Shown piece by piece: positions 16,485 through 25,350 of a stretch of DNA of 64,000 nt. Under the pieces are notes generated by a model, which had not been told where the DNA came from, did not search any database, and saw nothing but the letters and a program-made list of their open reading frames with translations. The DNA lies in the NCBI GenBank assembly GCA_964420405.1, contig CAYQTL010000003.1, forward strand, positions 96,954 through 160,953, written 5' to 3'. A program made the translations under genes and the position numbers. Each line of letters opens with the position of its first letter. Positions within the stretch are counted from its first letter, which is position 1. The stretch is from CAYQTL01 sp964420405 (GTDB lineage Bacteria > Acidobacteriota > Thermoanaerobaculia > Thermoanaerobaculales > Sulfomarinibacteraceae).

Positions 16485-19118
16485 GTGCGGATCATCACGA
16501 CCCACCTGTCGGCCGACTTCGACGCGTTCGCGGCGGCGGTGTGCGCGGTGCGGCTGGATCCCGGCGCCCGGGTGCTCTTCCCGGGCTCGCAGGAGGCGGC
16601 GGTGCGGCGGTTCGTGACCGCGACCAACCTGCCGTATCCCGAGCTCAAGCTCCGGCAGGCGCGCCGCGAGCGGCTCGAGCACGCGCTCGTTGTCGACACC
16701 CGCAGCCCGGCCCGGCTCGGCGAGGTGTGGCAGCTGATCGAGCGTGACGGCTGCCCGATCACCCTGATCGACCACCACGTCACCGAGGAGGACGGGCTCC
16801 GGGCGCGGGAGCTGCACTCGCGCCCGGTCGGCGCCACCTGCACCATCGTGGCCCAGCTGCTCGACGAGCGCGGCCTGGTCCCGAGCCCCGAGGAGGCGTC
16901 GCTGCTGCTGATGGGGATCTACGAGGACACCGGCGCCCTGTCGTACCGGGAGACCACCCCCGAGGACATGCGGACCGCCGCCTGGCTGCTGTCGAGCGGC
17001 GGCTCGCTGACCTGGGTCCGCCGCTGGGTGCTCAAGGCCCTCGAGCCCGACCAGCTGGCGCTGCTCAACCGGCTGGTGGAGGCGACCGACCGGATCGACG
17101 TGGCCGGCGTGCCGGTGTCGCTGGCGATGGTCGAGGTGGACCGCTACCACGAGGAGGCTGCGTACGTCGTCCACCGCTGGATCGAGACCTTCGAGATCGG
17201 CGTCGGCGTGGCGATGCTGGTGCGTCCTCCCCACGTCAACCTCATCCTGCGCTCGCGGTTGCCCGGGCTGCACGCCGGCAGGGTGGCGCAGCGCTTCGGC
17301 GGCGGCGGCCATGCCACCGCGGCGTCGGCGAGGGTGTCGGACCGGATGCCGGTGGAGGTCCGCGAGGAGCTTCTCGGGGCCCTCGCGGAGGCCATGCCAC
17401 CGGCGCCACGGGCGGTCGACATCGCCACCACCACCATCTTCTCGGTCGACGCCGACGTCACCGTCAGCGACGCCAAGCAGCGGCTCAACCAGCTCCGGGT
17501 CAACGCGCTGCCCATTCGCGACCCGTCGGACGGCGAGCTCGTCGGCATGGTGACGCGGCAGCTGCTCGACCGTGCGGTGGTCCACGACCTCGGGTCCCGG
17601 CCGGTCGGCGCCGTGATGCATCCCGACCTGCCCACGGTCGCCGCCGACACCCCGCTGGAGGAGCTCAAGGAGGTGTTCCTCGAGCGCTCGCACCGGTTCG
17701 TGGTGATAGCCGACCGGGGGCGTCCGGTCGGGATCGTCACCCGGATGGACCTGTTCCGCCGGATGTTCGAGGCCTCGAGCCGCTCGGGCACGACCCTCGA
17801 CCACCGCATGGCCGGGGTCCGACCCGTCAGCCAGCCGATCCCCCGCCTGCTTCGTGAGGGCTCGGCGGGCTGGGTCCGGCACCTGCTGGAGACCGCGAAG
17901 GCGGTGGCCGACACGGTCGGCATCCATGTCTACCTGGTCGGCGGCATGGTCCGTGACCTGCTCCTCGGACGGCCCAACGAGGACGTCGACCTGGTGGTCG
18001 AGGGCAGCGGCATCGACTTCGCCCACGCCCTCGCGGCCTACACCGGCGGACGGTGCCACCCCCACGAGCCGTTTCTGACCGCTGTCGTGACCCTGCCGGA
18101 CGGCCACCGGGCGGACGTGGCATCGGCCCGGACCGAGTTCTACCGCACGCCGGCGGCCCTGCCGGAGGTGGCGACATCGCTGATCCGGCAGGACCTGTAC
18201 CGGCGGGACTTCACCGTCAACGCCCTCGCCGTCGACCTGTCCGGCGACCGGTTCGGCCAGCTGGTGGACTTCTTCGGCGGGCGCAAGGACCTCCAGCGCG
18301 GCGAGATCCGGGTCCTCCACAGCCTCAGCTTCATCGACGACCCGACCCGCGCCATCCGCGCCGTCCGCTACTCCCGCCGGCTCGGCTTCTCGATCGCGCA
18401 GGACACCCGCAACCTGATCGCCACCGCCGTCGCCGAGGGTGTTCTCGAGCGACTGTCGGGCCAGCGGCTGCGCCGGGAGCTCGACCAGCTGCTGGCCGAG
18501 CCGCACCCGACGCCGTCGATCGCCATGCTCGCCGAGCTCGACCTGCTGCGGGCGATCTGCGCGGAGCTGCGCTGGAGCGAGGCGACCCGCGAGCTGCTGC
18601 TCGAGATCGAGGGCCAGCTGGCGTGGTACACCCTCGAGCAGCTGGGGGAGCCGCCTCCCGCGTGGCTGCTGTTCCTCGGCGCCCTCGCCGCCGAAAGCGG
18701 ACCCGACGCGGGCGCAGCCCTCGCCGATCGCCTCCAGCTGACCGGGGAGCTGCACCGGAGGCTGCGCGGGCTGCGGCCCGCCGTGGCCCGCCTGCGGGCG
18801 GCGGTGGACGAGCCGCGGCGCTCCCGCCGCGCACGGCTGGTGGGTGAGGCGCCCCCGGAGGTCGTGCTGCTCGCCATGGCCGGCCTCGAGCTCGAGCCCC
18901 GCCGGCTGCTGGCCGACGCCCTCGACGCGGCCGTCCATGTCCGGGCCCCGGTTCGGGGTGCCGACCTGGTGGCGGCCGGCGTCGAGCCGGGGAGATGGAT
19001 CGGACGGGCCATCGAGGCGACCCGCGACGCCCTCGTCGACGGCGAGATCGCGGCCGAAGCGGCGCTGTCCTTCGCGATCCGGACGGCCCGCACGAGCCGC
19101 GGGGAGGCCGGCCCGTGA
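16485..19118 (+). CDS. cca: DHH-CBS-poly(A) polymerase fusion: tRNA nucleotidyltransferase
   Basis: An 877-residue three-part protein. Residues 1-310 form a DHH/DHHA1 phosphoesterase domain (THLSADFDAFA, LIDHHVTEE, GGGGHATAASA). A CBS pair follows (about 315-450). The class II nucleotidyltransferase head and RNA-binding part then run from about 475 (YLVGGMVRDLLLGRPNEDVDLVVEG, DDPTRAIRAVRY). This architecture is known for bacterial A- or CCA-adding enzymes, which complete tRNA 3' ends. CC-adding versus A-adding cannot be told here. The DHH and CBS parts may regulate it or act as an oligoribonuclease. It leads an operon with a hypothetical gene and rsmD, each joined by four-base overlaps. Confidence 0.9.
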   Translation: MRIITTHLSADFDAFAAAVCAVRLDPGARVLFPGSQEAAVRRFVTATNLPYPELKLRQARRERLEHALVVDTRSPARLGEVWQLIERDGCPITLIDHHVTEEDGLRARELHSRPVGATCTIVAQLLDERGLVPSPEEASLLLMGIYEDTGALSYRETTPEDMRTAAWLLSSGGSLTWVRRWVLKALEPDQLALLNRLVEATDRIDVAGVPVSLAMVEVDRYHEEAAYVVHRWIETFEIGVGVAMLVRPPHVNLILRSRLPGLHAGRVAQRFGGGGHATAASARVSDRMPVEVREELLGALAEAMPPAPRAVDIATTTIFSVDADVTVSDAKQRLNQLRVNALPIRDPSDGELVGMVTRQLLDRAVVHDLGSRPVGAVMHPDLPTVAADTPLEELKEVFLERSHRFVVIADRGRPVGIVTRMDLFRRMFEASSRSGTTLDHRMAGVRPVSQPIPRLLREGSAGWVRHLLETAKAVADTVGIHVYLVGGMVRDLLLGRPNEDVDLVVEGSGIDFAHALAAYTGGRCHPHEPFLTAVVTLPDGHRADVASARTEFYRTPAALPEVATSLIRQDLYRRDFTVNALAVDLSGDRFGQLVDFFGGRKDLQRGEIRVLHSLSFIDDPTRAIRAVRYSRRLGFSIAQDTRNLIATAVAEGVLERLSGQRLRRELDQLLAEPHPTPSIAMLAELDLLRAICAELRWSEATRELLLEIEGQLAWYTLEQLGEPPPAWLLFLGALAAESGPDAGAALADRLQLTGELHRRLRGLRPAVARLRAAVDEPRRSRRARLVGEAPPEVVLLAMAGLELEPRRLLADALDAAVHVRAPVRGADLVAAGVEPGRWIGRAIEATRDALVDGEIAAEAALSFAIRTARTSRGEAGP

Positions 19119-19768
19119 TCGCGGCGCTGCTGGCTGCCACCATCGTCTCGACGGTTCCGGGGGCGACGCCGACCGCCGCCCCTCCGCCGTCGGCTCCGGA
19201 GGTCGTGGTCGAGCGGATCGTGCAGGTCACCGGACGGACCACGCGGCTGACCCTGTTCGACAACCGGATCGCGGTGGTGTCCCGGCGTGAGGGCCGGTCG
19301 CACGTGCTGCGCCGCCGGTTGCTCACACCGGCCGAGCACCAGGGGTACCGGGTCACGCTGGCGCGCGAGATGCCCCTCGTCGTCGAGGACGAGGTCGCCG
19401 CCCCGGAGCCCGGCGACCCGACCCGCGGCGTGCTCCGTCTCGGCGGATCCGGGACCGGGCCACGGACGGTCGTCTACTCGGTGCTCGCGGTGCAGCCGCT
19501 GCCCCTGGCGCGGCTGCTGCGGGCTCTCGACGGCCTCGAGTCCGAGGTCCTCGCCACGCCGCCCGCCCAGGTCGAGCTGGCGGCCTGGCGGCCGCGGGTC
19601 GGCGACCGGCTGGAGCTGGCCGGCGGGACCCGGGGGACGATCATCCGGATCACCGACTCGGGATCGCTGGTGGTCGAGCACGACCGCACGCACATCCGCG
19701 AGGTGATCCCGCCAGGCGGATGGGTGACCGTCATCCACCGCCTGCTCGACGAGCGGTCGCCGCCATGA
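19115..19768 (+). CDS. Hypothetical exported protein
   Basis: I do not recognise this 217-residue protein. A short hydrophobic N-terminus (IAALLAATIVSTVPGATPTAA) looks like a signal peptide or anchor. The body is rich in beta-type sequence, with VVVERIVQVTGRTTRLTLFDN and a C-terminal part ending VEHDRTHIREVIPPGG. Its GTG overlaps the tRNA nucleotidyltransferase stop and its stop overlaps the rsmD ATG, so it is translated as part of that operon. Position between two RNA enzymes does not by itself imply an RNA role. Confidence 0.7.
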   Translation: MIAALLAATIVSTVPGATPTAAPPPSAPEVVVERIVQVTGRTTRLTLFDNRIAVVSRREGRSHVLRRRLLTPAEHQGYRVTLAREMPLVVEDEVAAPEPGDPTRGVLRLGGSGTGPRTVVYSVLAVQPLPLARLLRALDGLESEVLATPPAQVELAAWRPRVGDRLELAGGTRGTIIRITDSGSLVVEHDRTHIREVIPPGGWVTVIHRLLDERSPP

Positions 19769-20325
19769 GGGTGACCGGCGGCGAGCTGGGCTCCCGCCGC
19801 CTGCGCGGACCGTCGCGCGGGATGCCCCTGCGCCCGACCCCGGATGCGGTCCGCGAGCGGCTGTTCGCGGTGCTGGGCGACCGCGTCGCAGGCTGCCGGA
19901 TGCTGGACCTGTACGCCGGAACCGGCGCTGTCGGCATCGAGGCCCTGTCCCGCGGCGCCGCCGCGGTGACGTTCGTGGAGGCCCACCGGGCAGCGACGCG
20001 GTTGATCGCCGCCAACCTGGCGGACCTCGGCGTCGGGGGCGACCGCACGCGGATCCTGACCGGGCCCGCCCGCCGCGCCGTCGCGCGGCTCGCCCGACGC
20101 GGCGAGCCCTTCGACCTCGCGTGGGCCGACCCGCCGTTCGCGATCTGGGCCGACGGCGCCGCCGCGCTCGCCGAGGCGTTCGTGGCCGGCGTGCTCGGCG
20201 AGACCGCCGTGGGCTGCCTCGAGTGCCCCCCGGAGGCCGACCCCCGTGCGCTGCCGGCCCCGCTGGAGGTCGTCCGCGACCTGGCGGGCGGCGCGAGCCG
20301 CGTGCTCATCGTGCGGCGGGGGTGA
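19765..20325 (+). CDS. rsmD: 16S rRNA (guanine966-N2)-methyltransferase RsmD
   Basis: A 186-residue RsmD-family enzyme that methylates G966 of 16S rRNA during small-subunit assembly. Conserved parts are RVTGGELGSRRLRG at the N-terminus, MPLRPTPDAVRERLF, the SAM site DLYAGTGAVGIEALSRGA, and the catalytic AWADPPF (an N4/N6/N2-type DPPF motif). Length matches the family. In many genomes coaD follows rsmD; here the gene is followed by a repeat-filled space and the convergent lpxC fusion gene. The ATG overlaps the preceding stop by four bases. Confidence 0.93.
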   Translation: MRVTGGELGSRRLRGPSRGMPLRPTPDAVRERLFAVLGDRVAGCRMLDLYAGTGAVGIEALSRGAAAVTFVEAHRAATRLIAANLADLGVGGDRTRILTGPARRAVARLARRGEPFDLAWADPPFAIWADGAAALAEAFVAGVLGETAVGCLECPPEADPRALPAPLEVVRDLAGGASRVLIVRRG

Positions 20326-20350
20326 GCCGGGAGCCCGCACGATCCCGCCG

Positions 20351-20584
20351 TCCCGATCCCGTTCCCGATCCCGTTTCCGATGGTCCGGAAGGACCGAACC
20401 CTCCAGGGCGCCCGGGTCGGCAGGCATCGTCACGACTCGGGTCGCCGGTGACGGAAGCGGGCGCTGCCGCCACCGCAGGGGAACGCTGCGGTCGGACATC
20501 GCGGGCGGCGAAGAGCACGATCAGGCGCTGGTCGGTCCGCGCGACAGCATCGGGACGGATCGGGATCGGAGATCCGGGATCGGG
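20351..20584. repeat. Paired hexamer array between rsmD and lpxC
   Basis: Convergent gene ends flank a C-rich run (TCCCGATCCCGTTCCCGATCCC, 20351-20383) and a G-rich run (20548-20584). This is the same C-first order seen elsewhere. It could serve as a bidirectional terminator. Nothing else is seen in this space. Confidence 0.7.
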
Positions 20585-20602
20585 ACCCGAGGCGGGCCGC
20601 CG

Positions 20603-21904
20603 CTACAGGTGCGATACCCGGTGCGCGGCGAGGATCTCCCGCTGGATGGCGATGTTGTCGCGGTGGCCCGTGAGGCGGGCGGTGACGCGGCCGCGGACAG
20701 GGTAGCCGAGCAGGTACAGGTCGCCGATCACGTCGAGCACCTTGTGGCGCACGAACTCGTCGGGGAACCGCAGCTCGGTGTTGAGGACGTTGTCCTCGCC
20801 GACGAGGATGAAGTTGTCGAGCCGCCCCCCCGAGCCGAGGCCGAGCTCGTTGATCATCTTGAGGTCGCGCATGAAGCCGAAGGTCCGGGCCGGCGCCACC
20901 TCGCGCATGTAGTCCTCGAAGCTCGACAGCCGGAACTCGAAGTGCTGCTCGCCCACCGGCGGTGGGTAGCGCAGCTGGTACGACACCTCGAACCCGTCAC
21001 ACGGCTCGACGACCAGGCTCTTGTCGCGGCCGCCGCCGACCTCGTAGCGGCGGTCGACCACCAGCTCCCGGCGCGGGCGGTCCTGGTCGACGACGCCGAT
21101 CGACGCCAGGTGGCGGCAGAACTCGAGAGCCGAGCCGTCGAGCACAGGGATCTCGCCGTGGACCTTGACCAGGATGTTCGTGATGCCGGCCGCGTGCAGC
21201 GCCGACAGGAGGTGCTCGACGGTGCGGATGCTCTCCCCGCCCGCGGTGAGGGTGGTCGCGTAGTCCGTGTCGGCCACCGCGTCGACGTGGGCCGGGATCA
21301 CGGTCCCCCTGGGAACGGTGACGAAATGGATCCCGCTGTCCGGCGGCAGCGGCTGGATCGCCATCCCGGTCCGCCCCCCGGAGTGGAGGCCGAGGCCGTA
21401 CAGGACGCTGGAGGCGCGGATCGTGCGCTGCGGCAGATCGGAGGTGCGCAGCACGGACAGCTCGGGCGCCGCCCTGAGGTCGCGGTCGACGTCCACCCGT
21501 TCCCGGATCCGCTCGAGGACTCCGCCGCCGGCCCGGGGCCGCTTCGCCGCGAGGGCCGTCCGGACAGCGTCGACCGTCTGGTCGTAGGACAGGGGCTTCT
21601 CGAGGTAGTCGTACGCCCCCATCTTGATCGAGGTGACGGCGGTGGCCGAGGTCCCGTGGCCGGACATCATGATGACCGTCGCGTCGGGATCCAGCTCGAG
21701 GATCGCCTGCAGCGCCTCGAGCCCGTCCCGGTCGGGCAGCCAGATGTCCAGGAACACCACGTCCGGCCGGTCCCGGCGGTACAGCTCGAGAGCCTCCTCG
21801 CCGCTGGCGGTCGTCAGCGTCCGGTAGCCCTCGTCCTCGAGGATGTCCGACATCGCCGTCAGGATGCCGGCCTCGTCGTCGACGATCAGGACGAGCTCGC
21901 TCAC
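20603..21904 (-). CDS. lpxC: Receiver domain-LpxC fusion (UDP-3-O-acyl-GlcNAc deacetylase)
   Basis: A 433-residue fusion. Residues 1-125 form a CheY-like receiver: acidic pair in VLIVDDEAG, phosphoacceptor Asp in FLDIWLPDRDG, MSGHGT, and YLEKPLSYD. Residues 160-433 form LpxC, the zinc deacetylase that commits UDP-acyl-GlcNAc to lipid A. Zinc and catalytic residues are present: TVEHLLSALHAAG (Glu-His), RHKVLDVIGD (His and Asp, about 387 and 391), and TGHRDN near the end. Neither part looks degenerate. The fusion suggests that phosphorylation tunes lipid A synthesis. No histidine kinase gene is adjacent. The GTG at 21904 begins just before the receiver; an upstream in-frame extension looks non-native. 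Confidence 0.92.
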   Translation of the reverse strand: MSELVLIVDDEAGILTAMSDILEDEGYRTLTTASGEEALELYRRDRPDVVFLDIWLPDRDGLEALQAILELDPDATVIMMSGHGTSATAVTSIKMGAYDYLEKPLSYDQTVDAVRTALAAKRPRAGGGVLERIRERVDVDRDLRAAPELSVLRTSDLPQRTIRASSVLYGLGLHSGGRTGMAIQPLPPDSGIHFVTVPRGTVIPAHVDAVADTDYATTLTAGGESIRTVEHLLSALHAAGITNILVKVHGEIPVLDGSALEFCRHLASIGVVDQDRPRRELVVDRRYEVGGGRDKSLVVEPCDGFEVSYQLRYPPPVGEQHFEFRLSSFEDYMREVAPARTFGFMRDLKMINELGLGSGGRLDNFILVGEDNVLNTELRFPDEFVRHKVLDVIGDLYLLGYPVRGRVTARLTGHRDNIAIQREILAAHRVSHL

Positions 21905-21966
21905 CGTGCCAGTGTGGTTCGGACCACCGGTCCGGTCAAGGCGTCTGGCGCGCCGCACACGTCCGC

Positions 21967-21972
21967 TACAAT
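21967..21972 (+). promoter_or_regulatory. -10 element TACAAT for the phosphofructokinase gene
   Basis: TACAAT lies 36 bases before the preferred ATG, leaving a short leader that holds a GAGGGGAGG ribosome binding site. No strong -35 hexamer is seen. Confidence 0.5.
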
Positions 21973-22008
21973 GCGCGGCATTCGGCCGACGAGGGGAGGA
22001 TGTCGGAC

Positions 22009-24261
22009 ATGGGCTCGAGCTCGGGGGAGCGGCGCAACCTGGCGGTGCTGACCAGCGGCGGCGACGCTCCCGGCATGAACCCGGCGGTCCGGGCGGTGGT
22101 GCGCAGCGCGCTGGACTCCGGTGTCGACGTATGGGCGGTCCGCGAGGGCTTCCGGGGGCTGGTCCGGGGCGGCGAGCACTTCGTCCCCATGAGCTGGGAG
22201 TCGGTCGGCGGAGTCCTGCACCGCGGCGGAACCGTCATCGGCACCGCCCGCGCGCCCGAGTTCCGTGAGCGCGACGGCCGCCAACGCGCGGTCGCCCACC
22301 TGGTGGCGCACGACATCTCGCGCCTGATCGTGATCGGCGGGGACGGCTCGCTGGTGGCGGCGGACCTGCTCCACCGGGAGTGGTCGGAGCTGCTGGGCGA
22401 GCTGGTGGCGCACGGCGAAATCCCGCAGGAGGACGCCGGGCGCCATCCCACCCTCGCCATCGCCGGCCTCGTCGGCTCGATCGACAACGACATGATCGGC
22501 ACCGACATGACGATCGGCGCCGACACGGCCCTGCACCGCATCACGGAGGCGGTGGACGCCATCTCCAGCACCGCCTCGAGCCACCAGCGCACCTTCGTGG
22601 TGGAGGTCATGGGACGCAACTGCGGCTACCTCGCACTGATGTCCGCTCTCGCCACCGGGGCCGACTGGGCGCTGGTCCCGGAGCGGCCGCCGTCCCGCGA
22701 CGACTGGCCCGAGCGGATGGCGGCGCGGCTGCGCGCCGGCCGGGAGGTCGGACGGCGCGACTCGATCGTGATCGTCGCCGAGGGTGCCCGCGACCGCCAC
22801 GGGAAGCCGATCACGTCCACCGTCGTCAAGGAGCACCTCGAGCGGCTGCTCGAGGAGGAGGTCCGGCTCACGATCCTGGGACACGTCCAGCGCGGCGGCG
22901 CGCCGTCGGCGTTCGACCGCTACATGTCCACCCTGCTCGGCCACGCCGCGGTCCGCGAGGTGCTCGAGGCGCGACCCGACGACGCACCACGGCTGATCGG
23001 CGTGCGCAACAACCGCATCACCCGGCTGCCGCTGGCCGAGTGCGTCCAGGCGACCCGGACCGCCGCCGAGGCGATCGCCTCGGGGGACTACGACCGCGCC
23101 CTCGAGATGCGCGGCGGCAGCTTCCGCGAGAACCTCGCGACCTTCCGGACCCTGGGCCGCGCGCTGCCCCATCCGCCGCAGCCGGACCGGCGACGGCTGC
23201 GACTGGCGGTCCTGACCGCGGGAGGCCCCGCCCCGGGCATGAACACCGCCGCGCGGGTCGCCGTCCGGCTGGGGCTGGACGGCGGCCATGTGATGCTCGG
23301 CGTGCGCAACGGCTTCGAGGGGCTCGCGGCCGGCGAGATCGAGGAGCTCGGCTGGATGAGCGTCCGCGGCTGGGCGACCGCCGGCGGCTCGGAGCTCGGC
23401 ACCAACCGGCGGGTCCCCGACGGCAAGGACCTGTACGCCATCGCGCGCACCATCGAGGAGCACGCCGTCGACGGCATCCTGGTGATCGGCGGCTGGGCCG
23501 CCTACACCGCCGCCCATCGCCTGCGCTCGCGGCGCGACGCCTACCCGGCGTTCGACCTGCCGATCGTCTGCCTGCCGGCGACCATCAACAACAACCTGCC
23601 GGGCTCGGAGATCTCCATCGGCGCCGACACGGCGCTGAACAGCATCGTCCACGCGGTGGACAAGATCAAGCAGTCGGCGGTGGCGTCCCGGCGCTGCTTC
23701 GTGGTCGAGGTGATGGGCCGCTACTGCGGCTTCCTGGCCCTGATGAGCGGCCTCGCCACCGGCGCCGAGCGCGTCTACCTGCACGAGGAGGGGGTCGCGC
23801 TGGCCGACCTGCAGCGGGACATCGACCACCTCGTCACCGGCTTTCGGCACGGCAAGCGGCTCGGCCTGATGATCCGCAACGAGAACGCCAACCCGTGCTA
23901 CTCGACGTCGTTCATGGTGACCCTGTTCGAGCAGGAGAGCGGCGACCTCTTCGAGGCCCGTCAGGCGATCCTCGGCCATCTCCAGCAGGGCGGCAGCCCG
24001 AGCCCGTTCGACCGCATCCAGGCGACCCGACTCGCCCGCCGCTGCCTCGAGCACCTCGCCGAGCAGGTAGGCGGGGGCACCTCCGGCGCCTGGGCCATCG
24101 GCCTCACCCAGGGCCGGGTCGAGATGCTCGACCTGGAGGACCTGCCGCGGCTGGTCGACGCCCCCCACCAGCGTCCCAAGACCCAGTGGTGGATGCAGCT
24201 GCGCGAGGTCGCGCGGCTCCTCGCCCAGCCCGGCCCCGGTCTTCCCCGCGACCCGGGCTAG
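22009..24261 (+). CDS. Tandem-domain 6-phosphofructokinase (eukaryote-like architecture)
   Basis: A 750-residue protein with two phosphofructokinase domains in a row. The N-half has the full ATP site (LTSGGDAPGMNPAVRA, VIGGDGSL) and catalytic region (GSIDNDMIGTD, then MGRNCGYLA). The C-half keeps the fold (LTAGGPAPGMNTAAR, MGRYCGFLAL), but GGDGS is changed to GGWAA and the catalytic Asp of TIDND becomes Asn (ATINNNL). It is therefore probably regulatory, as in eukaryotic PFK. ATG 22000 is also in frame but touches the ribosome binding site, so ATG 22009, nine bases from GGAGG, is preferred. Use of ATP rather than PPi is suggested by the GGDGS motif. Confidence 0.9.
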   Translation: MGSSSGERRNLAVLTSGGDAPGMNPAVRAVVRSALDSGVDVWAVREGFRGLVRGGEHFVPMSWESVGGVLHRGGTVIGTARAPEFRERDGRQRAVAHLVAHDISRLIVIGGDGSLVAADLLHREWSELLGELVAHGEIPQEDAGRHPTLAIAGLVGSIDNDMIGTDMTIGADTALHRITEAVDAISSTASSHQRTFVVEVMGRNCGYLALMSALATGADWALVPERPPSRDDWPERMAARLRAGREVGRRDSIVIVAEGARDRHGKPITSTVVKEHLERLLEEEVRLTILGHVQRGGAPSAFDRYMSTLLGHAAVREVLEARPDDAPRLIGVRNNRITRLPLAECVQATRTAAEAIASGDYDRALEMRGGSFRENLATFRTLGRALPHPPQPDRRRLRLAVLTAGGPAPGMNTAARVAVRLGLDGGHVMLGVRNGFEGLAAGEIEELGWMSVRGWATAGGSELGTNRRVPDGKDLYAIARTIEEHAVDGILVIGGWAAYTAAHRLRSRRDAYPAFDLPIVCLPATINNNLPGSEISIGADTALNSIVHAVDKIKQSAVASRRCFVVEVMGRYCGFLALMSGLATGAERVYLHEEGVALADLQRDIDHLVTGFRHGKRLGLMIRNENANPCYSTSFMVTLFEQESGDLFEARQAILGHLQQGGSPSPFDRIQATRLARRCLEHLAEQVGGGTSGAWAIGLTQGRVEMLDLEDLPRLVDAPHQRPKTQWWMQLREVARLLAQPGPGLPRDPG

Positions 24262-24273
24262 GTTCGGGCCGGC

Positions 24274-24300
24274 GTCCCGATCCCGATCCCGATCACGACG
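24274..24300. repeat. C-rich hexamer array
   Basis: Three CCCGAT-type units directly after the phosphofructokinase stop. No G-rich partner is seen before the next gene. Confidence 0.6.
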
Positions 24301-24436
24301 TCGCGGCCCGCCGTGAGCCGGCACCCAGGTTCCGGCCGCAGGCGGGCGCTCTCGCCGCAAGCGGGCCCGCCGGCCGCGCGGAGTTGACGCCGGCTTCAAC
24401 GCCGGTTCACCGACCGCTGCCACCGTCGGACCGGAG

Positions 24437-25105
24437 ATGGAGACTCGCAGCGCCCGCTCCCGGGCTCCACACCCGGCAGAGCCCCACCCGCCGACCCGCC
24501 GCCGTGTGCTGGGCTGGCTGCCGGCGTTGATGGCGCTGGCGGCGCTCGGCTCGCCCGACCGGGTGCGCGCGGCGCCGCCGGACGCCGTCACAGTGTCCGC
24601 GAGGATCCGGGTTCTTCGCCTGCCGGACGGCACGCTCGGAGCGCGGCTGTTTCCGGACGGCTTCGACACCGCGCTGGCGGGCCGGCTCGAGGGACCGGCC
24701 GTCGACCTCGAGATGCCCATGCCCGGGATCCTGCCGACCTACCGGATCGCCGGCACGGCCGACGGCAGCCGGGTCACGCTCCGGGTCGACCGCGGTCCGC
24801 TGTCGCCGCGTCTGCTGACGGCCCGCCGCCCGGCTCCCGGCGAGCCCTGGCAGGTGGGGATCCACGCCGTCGACCGCCACTGGAGCCCCCGGCGGCTGAC
24901 CAACGCCGGCCTCGCGGTGGTCGCCCCGGGCCCCTCCTGGCTGACGCTGGTGCCGCAGAAGGACGAGCCGCGCTACCGCCGCTACGAGCTGCGGGGCCGG
25001 CTCGACGGCGCGAGGGTCTCCGGCGGCCTCGAGGGGGTGCGCCACGGGGACGACGGCGAGCACCGCGACCTGCTCGCCACCGTCGACGGACGGTTCGGCG
25101 ACTGA
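24437..25105 (+). CDS. Hypothetical exported protein with Tat-like leader
   Basis: I do not recognise this 222-residue protein. The N-terminus has a basic twin-arginine-like stretch (TRRRVLGWLPALMALAALG) ending near RVRAAPP, so export through Sec or Tat is likely. The mature part is rich in beta-type sequence (VTVSARIRVLRLPDG, TYRIAGTADGSRVTLRVDRG), without cysteines or clear catalytic motifs. The first ATG is used; no strong ribosome binding site or -10 element is seen. It stands alone between the phosphofructokinase and pncA genes. Confidence 0.65.
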   Translation: METRSARSRAPHPAEPHPPTRRRVLGWLPALMALAALGSPDRVRAAPPDAVTVSARIRVLRLPDGTLGARLFPDGFDTALAGRLEGPAVDLEMPMPGILPTYRIAGTADGSRVTLRVDRGPLSPRLLTARRPAPGEPWQVGIHAVDRHWSPRRLTNAGLAVVAPGPSWLTLVPQKDEPRYRRYELRGRLDGARVSGGLEGVRHGDDGEHRDLLATVDGRFGD

Positions 25106-25149
25106 CCCGATCCCCCGCCGGCGGTGTCGTCGCAAGCCGGTCGCCCGCT

Positions 25150-25197
25150 CCGATCCCGCTCCCGATCCCGATCCCGATCCCGATCCCGATCCCGACG
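25150..25197. repeat. Long C-rich hexamer array
   Basis: Seven consecutive GATCCC-type units shortly after the hypothetical gene stop. The complementary strand has six or more GGG runs spaced by three bases. The rest of the 245-base space before pncA holds nothing recognisable. Confidence 0.75.
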
Positions 25198-25350
25198 AAC
25201 GGTGCTCCCCACACCTCGGACGCGCCACCCTCGTACCCTCCGCAGCCCGCCGCCTGGAGCCACCCGCGATTCCCCGCTGGGTGTCGCCCCGACCCGCGGC
25301 GGGAACGCCGGCGGCCCTCCGACCGATACATGCACCAGGAGGATGCTGCC

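Noticed and set aside
15774..18938. Open frame of over 1000 codons on the minus strand, antisense to the M14 and tRNA nucleotidyltransferase genes
   Set aside because: Long antisense frames are expected in GC-rich coding DNA. It shows Arg/Gly/Pro/His-rich low-complexity sequence and no domain, while the plus strand has clear families.
21905..21958. N-terminal extension of the receiver-LpxC protein
   Set aside because: The added residues lie outside the receiver fold, which begins right at the GTG. The extension also reaches toward the promoter of the divergent phosphofructokinase gene.
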